From Actinoallomurus sp963823735 (GTDB taxonomy: Bacteria > Actinomycetota > Actinomycetes > Streptosporangiales > Streptosporangiaceae), in assembly GCA_963823735.1 (NCBI GenBank), contig CAWGMO010000002.1, positions 744,001-808,000 of the forward strand: DNA of 64,000 nucleotides, given 5' to 3'. Positions 35,677-43,432 of this stretch are shown piece after piece. The first letter of the stretch is position 1. Every line of letters starts with the position of its first letter. The notes beneath the pieces are model-generated. The model had not been told where the DNA came from, searched no databases, and worked only from the letters and a program-made list of their open reading frames with translations. The translations under genes were made by a program, and so were the position numbers.

Positions 35677-37268
35677 CGGCCGACGCCGTGGTGATCGGCG
35701 CCGGGCCGAACGGCCTGGTCGCCGCGAACCTCCTGGCCGACGCCGGCTGGGACGTCGAGGTGCTGGAGGCGCAGGACGAACCCGGCGGCGGCGTACGCAG
35801 CGACCGCGGCGCCCACCCCGAGTACGTCAGCGACGTGTGCAGCGCGTTCTACCCGCTCGGCGTCGGCTCGCCGGTGATGCGCGGGCTCGGTCTCGAAGGG
35901 CACGGCCTGGAGTGGCTGCACGCCCCGGCCGTGCTCGCCCACCCGCTGCCCGACGGGCGCTGCGCGGTCCTCGAACGCGACCCGGCCGCCACGGCCGCCT
36001 CCCTGGAGGCCCTCGGCGCGGGCGACGGCGAGGCCTGGCTGCGCCTGTACGCGCTCTGGGAGGAGCTGGGCGACGATGTCCTGCGCGCGATCCTCACGCC
36101 GTTCCCGCCGGTGCGCGCGGGGGCGGCACTGGCGGCGCGGCTCGGACCCGCCGGTGCCCTGCGGCTGGCGCGGTTCCTGCTCCTGCCGGTGCGGCGGCTG
36201 GGCGAGGAGGAGTTCACCGGGCCCGGCGGGCCGCTGCTGCTCGCGGGCTCGGCGCTGCACGCGGACCTGTTCCCCGAGTCACCGGGGAGCTCGGTGTTCG
36301 CCTGGCTGCTGACGATGCTCGGCCAGCGGTACGGCTGGCCGGTGCCCGCCGGGGGCGCCGGCGCGCTCACCCGCGCGCTGGTCCGGCGCCTGGAGTCACG
36401 CGGCGGGCGGGTGCGCTGCGGCACGCCGGTCACGTCGGTGGTCGTCCGCGAGGGCCGCGCGCTCGGCGTCCGCACCGCGGGCGGCGACGCGGTGCGCGCC
36501 CGCCGGGCGGTGCTCGCCGACGTCGCGGCGCCCGCGCTGTACGGCGGCCTGGTCGGCTGGGAGCACCTGCCGGCGCGGCTGCGCGACGACGTGCGGCGGT
36601 TCCAGTGGGACTTCTCCACGTTCAAGGTCGACTGGGCGCTGTCCGGCCCGGTCCCGTGGTCCGCGCCGGACGCTGCGCGCGCCGGCACCGTCCACCTCGC
36701 CTCGGGGCTGAACGCCCTCACCGACCACACCGCCGACATCGTCACGGGCCGTATGCCGTCCGAGCCGTTCCTGCTGTTCGGCCAGATGACCACGGCCGAT
36801 CCGTCCCGCTCCCCCGCCGGCACCGAGTCCGCGTGGGCCTACACCCACGTGCCCCACGGCCGTGACTGGGGCGAGCGCGAGCGGGAGGCCATGGCCGCGC
36901 GCGTCGAGGACGTCGTCGAGCGGTACGCCCCGGGATTCCGGCGGAAGATCATCGGGCGCCGCCTCCTGTCCCCCACCGGCCTCCAGGATCACAACGCGAA
37001 CCTCGTGGACGGCGCCCTGGGCGGCGGCACCAGCGGCCTCCACCAGCAGCTCGTCTTCCGCCCCTTCCCGGGCGCAGGGCGGGCCGGGACGCCGGTGGCG
37101 GGCCTGTTCCTGGCCTCCGCCTCGGCGCACCCGGGCGCGGGGGTGCACGGCGCGTGCGGGGCGAACGCCGCACGCGCGGCCCTCGCGGCGGCCGGGCCGA
37201 TCATGCGCACGCTGGTGTCCCCGGCCCTGCGGCGCCTGCGCTCCCGGCCCGGGAACCCCGCCATCTGA
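35673..37268 (+). CDS. Phytoene-desaturase/PYROXD2-like FAD oxidoreductase
   Basis: A 531-residue flavoprotein of the carotenoid/retinoid-oxidoreductase superfamily. The FAD-binding motif is VIGAGPNGLVAANLL (6-20), followed by VEVLEAQDEPGGGVRS. A second conserved segment DHNANLVDGALGGGTSGLHQ is near residue 445, and a C-terminal FLASASAHPGAGVHGACGANA binds the flavin, as in PYROXD2-like proteins. The substrate is unknown; no carotenoid genes are nearby. It starts in the stop codon of the ROK regulator gene (ATGA), so it is co-translated with it. The reason for that pairing is not obvious. Confidence 0.87.
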   Translation: MTADAVVIGAGPNGLVAANLLADAGWDVEVLEAQDEPGGGVRSDRGAHPEYVSDVCSAFYPLGVGSPVMRGLGLEGHGLEWLHAPAVLAHPLPDGRCAVLERDPAATAASLEALGAGDGEAWLRLYALWEELGDDVLRAILTPFPPVRAGAALAARLGPAGALRLARFLLLPVRRLGEEEFTGPGGPLLLAGSALHADLFPESPGSSVFAWLLTMLGQRYGWPVPAGGAGALTRALVRRLESRGGRVRCGTPVTSVVVREGRALGVRTAGGDAVRARRAVLADVAAPALYGGLVGWEHLPARLRDDVRRFQWDFSTFKVDWALSGPVPWSAPDAARAGTVHLASGLNALTDHTADIVTGRMPSEPFLLFGQMTTADPSRSPAGTESAWAYTHVPHGRDWGEREREAMAARVEDVVERYAPGFRRKIIGRRLLSPTGLQDHNANLVDGALGGGTSGLHQQLVFRPFPGAGRAGTPVAGLFLASASAHPGAGVHGACGANAARAALAAAGPIMRTLVSPALRRLRSRPGNPAI

Positions 37269-37314
37269 CCAGCGGTGACTTACGCCCGTAACACGGGGGA
37301 AGTAAGCTCAATTG

Positions 37315-39837
37315 ATGGTCGAGAGTCCGGAATTCGTGGCGATCGGGGTCGAGGAAGAGTTCCATACCGTCGACCTCGAGACCCGCAGGCTGATGCCGCG
37401 AGCGGATCGGCTCCTGGCGCAACTCTCCACGAAGCGCTTCGGCACGGAGCTTCAACGATCGGTGGTGGAGACCAACAGCCGGCCGTACGTCCGGCTGACC
37501 GACCTCGCCGAGGACCTGTCGGCCCTGCGCCGCAGCGTGGTCGCGGCGGCCGAGGGCCTCGGCCTCGGCATCGTGGCGGCCGGCACGGTGCCGGTGGCCG
37601 ACCTGGAGTCTCTGAAGGTCACGCCGGACCCGCGCTATGAGAACATGCTGGACGAGTACCAGCTACTGGCGCGCGAGCAGCTGATCTGCGGCACGCAGGT
37701 GCACGTCGACGTCGGCGACCGCGACCTCGCCGTGGCCGTGGCCCACCGGATGGCGCCGTGGCTGCCGGCACTGCTCGCGCTGTCGGCCAGCTCCCCGTAC
37801 TGGCTGGGCGGCGACACCGGATACGCCAGCTACCGCACCCTGCTCTGGTCCCGCTGGCCCACGACCGGCACGATCGGCCGGTTCACCCGCGCGTCGGAGT
37901 ACGACGACATGATCGCCGGGCTCGTACGGTCCGGCGTGATCACCGACCCGGGCATGATCTATTACGACGTGCGCCCGTCGGCGCACCTGCCGACGCTGGA
38001 GCTGCGGATCCCGGACGCCTGCCCGCGCCTGGAGGACGTCATCCTCCTGACGGGCCTGTTCCGCGCCCTCGTCGTCGACGAGATCGACGCGGTGAACCAC
38101 GACCGTGAGCCGTCCTCCATGCGGACGGAGGCCGTACGCGCCTCGGTCTGGCGCGCCGCGCGGTCCGGCCTCGAAGGCGAGCTGGTCGATCCCGAGAGCG
38201 GCGTCCCGGTGCCGGCCCGGCGGCTGCTGGCCGACCTCCTGGCCCGGCTGCGGCCCCGCCTGGAGGCCACCGGCGACTGGGAGATCGTCTCGGAGCTGAC
38301 CGAGAACGCCCTGACGCTCGGCAGCTCGGCGTCGCGACAGCGCATCGCGTACGCGCGCGGCGGCCTGCACCGGGTCGTGGACCTGCTCGTCGCCGAGACC
38401 CGCGCCAGCACCGACTGGATGCCCACCGCCGGCCCGGCGCGCCCGGCCATGGTCACGATGCTCGACGGCTACGACGCCTCCGGCGACGAGGCGATCGTCT
38501 TCGACGGCAGCGCGCGCGGGCCGTACGAACTGGTGCTGACGGCGCTGGACCACCTCGGGCCGGAGGGCCTGCGCAAACGCGAGGAGCGGCGCGACGAGGT
38601 GCAGCGGCAGCTCGGCATGACCTTCCACGTCGACGGCGAGGAGCAGGACCGGCTGTTCCCGGTCGACCTGGTCCCGCGCGTCGTCTCCGCCGAGGACTGG
38701 ACGTTCCTGCAGGCCGGGCTCCTGCAGCGCGTACGCGCCCTGGAGGCGTTCCTGCAGGACGCCTACGGCGAACGCGCGGCCGTACGCGACGGCGTGGTCC
38801 CCGCCTGGACCATCGACGACTCGCCGGGCCTGCACCCCGCCGGGTACAAGGTGCCTCCCGGCGTGGTGCGGTGCGCGGTGGCCGGCATCGACCTGGTCAG
38901 CGACGGCGCGGGCCGCTGGTCCGTGCTGGAGGACAACCTCCGGGTGCCGTCCGGGATCGGGTACGCCATGGCCAACCGCTGGCTGGCCGGCCGGGTGCTG
39001 CCCGAGCTCGTGCTCGCCTCCCACGCGCCCGCCCCGGCGCGAGCGGTCGCCGTGCTGCGCGCCGCGCTGGCGGGCTCCGCCCCGGAGATCGCGTTGATCA
39101 CGATCGGCCCGGAGGACTCCGCGTACTTCGAGCACCGGCTCCTGGCCGGCGAGATGGGTGTGCCGCTCGTCACCCCGGCGGAGCTGACGGCCTCGGCCGA
39201 GGGCGTCCGCACGGCGGCGGGCGAGCGCCTGCGGGTGCTGTACCGCCGCATCGACGAGGAGGAGCTGTTCGGCGCCACCGGGGCCGGAGGACACCCGCTG
39301 GGGCCCGGCTTGCTGGACGCCGTCGAGAAGGGCACGGTGGTACTGGCGAACGCGCCCGGCAACGGCGTGGGCGACGACAAGTCGCTGTACACCTTCGTGC
39401 CGGCTCTGATCGGCTACTACCTCGGAGAGAAGCCCCTGCTGCCCAACGTCCCGACGTACCTCTGCCGCGACCCGGACCAGCGTGCCCAGGCGCTGGCACG
39501 CCTCGGCGAGCTCGTCGCCAAGCCGGTCGACGGGTACGGCGGGCAGGGCGTCGTGATCGGCCCGGACGCCTCGAAGGCCGAGCTCGCCGAGGTACGCGAG
39601 CGGATCGCCGCCGAGCCGGACCGCTGGATCCTGCAGGAGACGGTGAACCTGTCGACCCATCCGACCCTCGCGGACGGCCGGCTGGAGCCACGCGCCGTTG
39701 ACCTGCGAGCATTCGTATGCGTGAATCACGAGCCGGTGGTCGTGCCGATCGCGCTGACGCGCGTCGCCCCGCGCGACAGCAAGATCGTCAACTCGTCGCA
39801 AGGAGGAGGGTCGAAGGACACCTGGCTCATGCAGTGA
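37315..39837 (+). CDS. YbdK/GCS2 carboxylate-amine ligase fused to circularly permuted ATP-grasp
   Basis: An 840-residue two-enzyme fusion. Residues about 8-365 are a glutamate-cysteine-ligase-2 (YbdK/EgtA-like) domain: FVAIGVEEEFHTVDL with the metal/ATP Glu cluster, CGTQVHVDVG, and RTLLWSRWPTTGTIGRF. Residues about 375-840 are a circularly permuted type-2 ATP-grasp (DUF404/407 type): YELVLTALDHLGPEGLRKRE, SVLEDNLRVPSGIGYAMANR, KPVDGYGGQGVVIG and LSTHPTLADGRLEPRAVDLR. Both halves make amide bonds with ATP, so one polypeptide could join three building blocks. ATG 37315 is used, with a distant GGGGGAAG. It leads a cluster with an NAGGN-type amidotransferase (45 bp later) and an EgtC-like gene. 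The product is unknown. Confidence 0.85.
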   Translation: MVESPEFVAIGVEEEFHTVDLETRRLMPRADRLLAQLSTKRFGTELQRSVVETNSRPYVRLTDLAEDLSALRRSVVAAAEGLGLGIVAAGTVPVADLESLKVTPDPRYENMLDEYQLLAREQLICGTQVHVDVGDRDLAVAVAHRMAPWLPALLALSASSPYWLGGDTGYASYRTLLWSRWPTTGTIGRFTRASEYDDMIAGLVRSGVITDPGMIYYDVRPSAHLPTLELRIPDACPRLEDVILLTGLFRALVVDEIDAVNHDREPSSMRTEAVRASVWRAARSGLEGELVDPESGVPVPARRLLADLLARLRPRLEATGDWEIVSELTENALTLGSSASRQRIAYARGGLHRVVDLLVAETRASTDWMPTAGPARPAMVTMLDGYDASGDEAIVFDGSARGPYELVLTALDHLGPEGLRKREERRDEVQRQLGMTFHVDGEEQDRLFPVDLVPRVVSAEDWTFLQAGLLQRVRALEAFLQDAYGERAAVRDGVVPAWTIDDSPGLHPAGYKVPPGVVRCAVAGIDLVSDGAGRWSVLEDNLRVPSGIGYAMANRWLAGRVLPELVLASHAPAPARAVAVLRAALAGSAPEIALITIGPEDSAYFEHRLLAGEMGVPLVTPAELTASAEGVRTAAGERLRVLYRRIDEEELFGATGAGGHPLGPGLLDAVEKGTVVLANAPGNGVGDDKSLYTFVPALIGYYLGEKPLLPNVPTYLCRDPDQRAQALARLGELVAKPVDGYGGQGVVIGPDASKAELAEVRERIAAEPDRWILQETVNLSTHPTLADGRLEPRAVDLRAFVCVNHEPVVVPIALTRVAPRDSKIVNSSQGGGSKDTWLMQ

Positions 39838-39882
39838 CCCCCTGAGGCCCGAGGAGAGCGCCATGCCCGTAGGGAACCGCCG

Positions 39883-41649
39883 ATGTGCGGACTGAGCGGT
39901 GAACTGCGGCTCGACGGCGGCACCGCCGACGTCGCCGCGGTCGCGAGGATGACCGAGGCCATGGAGCCTCGCGGCCCCGACGGGTCCGGCCTGTGGTCGC
40001 AGGGCCCCGTCGCGCTCGGCCACCGGCGCCTGAAGATCATCGACCTGTCGGACAAGGCCTCCCAGCCGATGACCGACAGCGACCTCGGGCTCACCGTCGT
40101 GTTCAACGGCTGCCTCTACAACTACCGCGAGCTGCGCGCCGACCTGGCCGCCGAGGGCTACCGGTTCTTCTCGACCTCCGACACCGAGGTCCTGATCAAG
40201 GCGTACCACCACTGGGGCGCCGCGTGCGTCGAGCGGTTCAAGGGCATGTTCGCCTTCGTCGTCGTGGAGCGTGACACGGGCAGGCTCGTACTGGGCCGCG
40301 ACCGGCTCGGTATCAAGCCGCTGTACGTCACGAAGGACGCCACGCGCGTGCGCTTCGCCTCGACGCTGCCCGCGCTGCTGGCCGGCGGCGGCGTGTCCAC
40401 GGACCTCGACGTCACGGCGCTGCACCACTACATGACGTTCCACTCGGTGGTGCCGCCGCCCCGGACGATCTTCAGCGCGGTCGGGAAGCTGCCGCCCGCG
40501 ACCGTACGCGTCTTCCATCCGGACGGCACCTCCGAGGACCTGACGTACTGGCGCCCGGACTTCACCCGGCACCTGGACCCAGGCGACTGGAGCGGCGCCG
40601 TCCTCGCGGGCCTGCGGACCGCCGTGGACCGGCGCATGGTGGCGGACGTCCCCGTCGGGGTGCTGCTGTCCGGCGGCCTCGACTCCAGCTTCATCGTGGC
40701 GCTGCTGGCCGAGGCCGGGCAGCGTGACCTGAAGACGTTCAGCATCGGCTTCGCGGCGGCGGGCGGCGAGTCGGGTGATGAGTTCTCCTACTCCGACCTG
40801 GTCGCCGAACGCTTCGGCACCGACCATCACAAGATCCAGATCGATGACGCGCGCCTGCTGCCCGCGCTCACCGGCGCCGTTTCAGCCATGAGCGAGCCGA
40901 TGGTCAGCCACGACGCGGTGGCGTTCTACCTGCTGTCGCAGGAGGTGTCCCGGCACGTCAAGGTCGTCCAGTCCGGGCAGGGCGCCGACGAGGTCTTCGC
41001 CGGCTACGACTGGTACCCGCCTTTGGCGGACGTGCCGCGCGACGGCGTCGCCCCGGCGTACGCGAAGGTGTTCTTCGACCGTACGCACGCCGAGCTGGCC
41101 GACGTGCTCACGCCGGAGTACCTCCCCGGCTCCGACGTCAGCAGCGACTTCGCGCGCGGCCACCTCGGGGCGCCCGGCGCCGAGTCGGCGCTCGACGCGG
41201 CGCTGCGGCTCGACACCACCGTCATGCTGGTCGACGACCCGGTCAAACGCGTGGACAACATGACCATGGCGTGGGGCCTGGAGGCGCGCACCCCGTTCCT
41301 CGACCACGACCTGGTGGAGCTCGCCGCGGCCTGCCCGCCAGGTTTGAAGCTCGCCTCGGGCGGCAAGGGCGTCCTGAAGGACGCCGCGCGCGGCCTCGTA
41401 CCCGACGAGGTGATCGACCGGACCAAGGGGTACTTCCCGGTACCCGCGATCCGCCATCTGTCCGGCCCGTACCTCGACATGGTCAGGGAGGCCCTCACCG
41501 CCCCGGCCGCGGTCGAGCGCGGGATCTTCCGCAAAGAACACGTCGAACGCCTGCTGGAGGCGCCCGACGACCACCGCACGACCCTGGGAGCGAGCGCGCT
41601 CTGGCAGCTCGCGCTCCTCGAACTCTGGCTCCAGTCACACGGAGCCTGA
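39883..41649 (+). CDS. Asparagine-synthetase-like N-acetylglutaminylglutamine amidotransferase family
   Basis: A 588-residue glutamine-dependent amidotransferase. Cys2 is the N-terminal glutaminase nucleophile (MCGLSGELRLDGG), with RGPDGSG and VFNGCLYNYRELR completing the class II domain. The synthetase half has the ATP PP-loop LLSGGLDSS (262-270) and ends LWQLALLELWLQ. The length and the segments MTMAWGLEARTPFLDHDLVE and HDAVAFYLLSQEVSRHVKV match, as I remember it, the NAGGN amidotransferase family, which makes the osmolyte N-acetylglutaminylglutamine amide. Its usual partner (ATP-grasp/GNAT synthetase) is not here; the adjacent GCS2/ATP-grasp fusion may replace it. It therefore may amidate a different dipeptide. 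Confidence 0.88.
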   Translation: MCGLSGELRLDGGTADVAAVARMTEAMEPRGPDGSGLWSQGPVALGHRRLKIIDLSDKASQPMTDSDLGLTVVFNGCLYNYRELRADLAAEGYRFFSTSDTEVLIKAYHHWGAACVERFKGMFAFVVVERDTGRLVLGRDRLGIKPLYVTKDATRVRFASTLPALLAGGGVSTDLDVTALHHYMTFHSVVPPPRTIFSAVGKLPPATVRVFHPDGTSEDLTYWRPDFTRHLDPGDWSGAVLAGLRTAVDRRMVADVPVGVLLSGGLDSSFIVALLAEAGQRDLKTFSIGFAAAGGESGDEFSYSDLVAERFGTDHHKIQIDDARLLPALTGAVSAMSEPMVSHDAVAFYLLSQEVSRHVKVVQSGQGADEVFAGYDWYPPLADVPRDGVAPAYAKVFFDRTHAELADVLTPEYLPGSDVSSDFARGHLGAPGAESALDAALRLDTTVMLVDDPVKRVDNMTMAWGLEARTPFLDHDLVELAAACPPGLKLASGGKGVLKDAARGLVPDEVIDRTKGYFPVPAIRHLSGPYLDMVREALTAPAAVERGIFRKEHVERLLEAPDDHRTTLGASALWQLALLELWLQSHGA

Positions 41650-41685
41650 GCCGGTCCCCCCTCACCCGGAAGGAGAACCCTCTCG

Positions 41686-42456
41686 ATGTGCCGTCACTTC
41701 GCCTGGCTCGGCGCCCCCCGTACGCTCGCCGAGCTGATCTTCCAGCCGTCGTACGGGCTGCCCCGGCAGGCCGCCCGTCCCCGCTGGCAGAACATCGATC
41801 TCGTCAACCGGGACGGCTTCGGCGCGGGCTGGTTCCCCATGGAGGGGCACGGGCCCGCCGCCACCTACCGCCGCGCGGTGCCGTTCGAGGACGACGCCTC
41901 CTTCGCCACGCTCGCCGGGGAGGTCCGGGCGTCGTGCGTGCTCGGCGCCGTACGCGGCGCGAGCCCCGGAATGCCGGTCGAGGAGGCGGCGACCGCGCCG
42001 TTCACCAACGGCTCGTGCCTGCTGAGCCTGAACGGCCACCTGAACCGCGCCAAGACCTCCGGCCTGCTCGACCCCGCGTACACACCGGAGTCGGCGTGCG
42101 ACGCGGCCCTGCTCGCGACGTTCCTGTGGCAGCGCCTCGACGCCGGCGCCCCGCTGGAACGCGCGGTGCCCGAGCTGCTGCGCGACGTCCTGGAACTCGA
42201 CCCGGACGCCTGCCTGAACATGCTCGCGACCGACGGCCGGCGGATCGTGGCGACGACGTGGGCCGAGACGCTCTGCTACCGGATCGAACCGGGCGGCGTG
42301 ATCGTGGCCAGCGAGCCGCACGACGACGAGGGCGGCTGGATCCGCATCCCGGACGGCCAGATCATCGTCGCCGACGCCGACGCCGTGGACGTACGCCCGG
42401 TGCCGTTCACCCCGGCCACGATGACCGGACTGGCGGCCGACGAGCCCGCCGCCTGA
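41686..42456 (+). CDS. EgtC-like class II glutamine amidotransferase
   Basis: A 256-residue single-domain class II amidohydrolase. The catalytic Cys2 is in MCRHFAWLG, with the substrate-pocket segments NRDGFGAGWF, VLGAVRGAS and LLSLNGHLNRA. Its closest functional relative is EgtC, which removes the gamma-glutamyl group from a pathway intermediate in ergothioneine biosynthesis. No egtB or egtD is nearby, so ergothioneine itself is unlikely; the same chemistry (gamma-glutamyl protection, then removal) may be used on another product. It follows the amidotransferase gene by 36 bp with AAGGAGAA before its ATG. The stop is only 4 bp from the convergent DeoR gene. Confidence 0.87.
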   Translation: MCRHFAWLGAPRTLAELIFQPSYGLPRQAARPRWQNIDLVNRDGFGAGWFPMEGHGPAATYRRAVPFEDDASFATLAGEVRASCVLGAVRGASPGMPVEEAATAPFTNGSCLLSLNGHLNRAKTSGLLDPAYTPESACDAALLATFLWQRLDAGAPLERAVPELLRDVLELDPDACLNMLATDGRRIVATTWAETLCYRIEPGGVIVASEPHDDEGGWIRIPDGQIIVADADAVDVRPVPFTPATMTGLAADEPAA

Positions 42457-42460
42457 CCCG

Positions 42461-43261
42461 TCAGACGGCGGCGATCAGCAGGCCGGTGCTCGCGGCGAGG
42501 TAGGAGCGGTCGTCCTCGGTGACCGCGTCGTCGGTGACGAGTGCGTCGAGGCGGTCGTAGTCGCAGATCGGGACCGGTGCGGTCTGGCGGAGCTTGGACG
42601 AGTCGGCCAGCAGGACGACGCGTTCGGCGATGCCGAGGAAGGTCTGTTTCACTTCGGCGTCGAGTGGTGTGCTGCAGTAGGCGCCGCGCCTCCGCAGGCC
42701 GCTCGCCGCGAGGAAGAACGTGTGGACGCGCAGCCGGCCGATCGCGGCGACGGTGTCCGGGCCGGTGAAGGTCTGCGTTGACGGGTGGTAGAGGCCGCCC
42801 GCGCCGATGAGGTTGACGTCCGAGCGCTCGCCGAGTGCGCCCATGACCGGCAGGGAGTGGGTCACGACCGTGACGTCGCCGCCGGCCGGCAGGAGGCGTG
42901 CCAGGGCGAGCGTGGTCGTGCCGGCGTCGACGCCGATCGTCGCCCCGGGCTCGACGAACCTCAGCGCGAGGTCGGCGATGGCGCGTTTCTGGCCGGCGCG
43001 GGCGCGTTCGCGCGCGCCGAAGGGCGAGCCCGGCGCGACGGCGCCGCCCGGGACGAGGGCGCCGCCGTACACCAGCTCGACCTGGCCCATCTCGGCGAGT
43101 TTCTGCAGGTCACGGCGGACGGTGCGCTCGGAGACCTCAAGGTCGGCGCTGAGGTCGGGCGCCGAGACGTAACCCGCGGCCCGCATCCGGCGCAGGATCT
43201 CCTCGCGGCGTTTGGGAGCGGCGTTGTAACGCAGCTCACCGGAGCGGTCTCGCGTCGTCAC
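42461..43261 (-). CDS. DeoR-family transcriptional regulator
   Basis: A 266-residue DeoR/GlpR-type repressor. The N-terminal winged HTH (about 17-70) reads RREEILRRMRAAGYVSAPDL and then VSERTVRRDLQKL. The C-terminal sugar-phosphate-sensing domain has ERARAGQKRAIADLAL, IGVDAGTTTLALARLL and VVLLADSSKL. These proteins sense phosphorylated sugars. A tandem element upstream of this gene is shared with the sugar-acid operon at 47.5 kb, so it probably represses both itself and that operon. It is separated from that operon by the two kinase genes, which also start near its own promoter and could be affected too. Confidence 0.9.
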   Translation of the reverse strand: MTTRDRSGELRYNAAPKRREEILRRMRAAGYVSAPDLSADLEVSERTVRRDLQKLAEMGQVELVYGGALVPGGAVAPGSPFGARERARAGQKRAIADLALRFVEPGATIGVDAGTTTLALARLLPAGGDVTVVTHSLPVMGALGERSDVNLIGAGGLYHPSTQTFTGPDTVAAIGRLRVHTFFLAASGLRRRGAYCSTPLDAEVKQTFLGIAERVVLLADSSKLRQTAPVPICDYDRLDALVTDDAVTEDDRSYLAASTGLLIAAV

Positions 43262-43432
43262 GGATAGACCGTACCGGTATCGAAGCCCCTGGTCCCCTGT
43301 CCGGTGTGTGACATTGCTTGTCCGGCTGTTGCCGACTCTGCCTCCGGCATCTCGCGCATCGTGGTTCGAAGCGTCCTAAAAGACGGCGGTGTTTGTTAGC
43401 TTTGGGCGACGCCACGAACACCGGAGGTCAGC
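43262..43432. promoter_or_regulatory. DeoR / kinase divergent region with two-box operator
   Basis: The 171-bp spacer holds TGTCCGGTGTGTG (43298-43310) and TGTCCGGCTGTTG (43319-43331), two direct repeats whose starts are 21 bp apart, that is two turns of DNA. The same arrangement recurs at 47499-47532. GGAGG at 43423-43427 is the kinase ribosome site. The repeats lie 37-69 bp from the DeoR start. Confidence 0.65.

Noticed and set aside
37663..40830. 1055-codon open frame opposite the GCS2/ATP-grasp gene
   Set aside because: His/Arg/Gly-rich composition typical of the antisense of a high-GC gene, with no domain motifs.
41686..42456. Assignment of the cluster to ergothioneine biosynthesis because of the EgtC-like gene
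   Set aside because: No egtB or egtD homologue is present, and the ligase is a fusion unlike EgtA.
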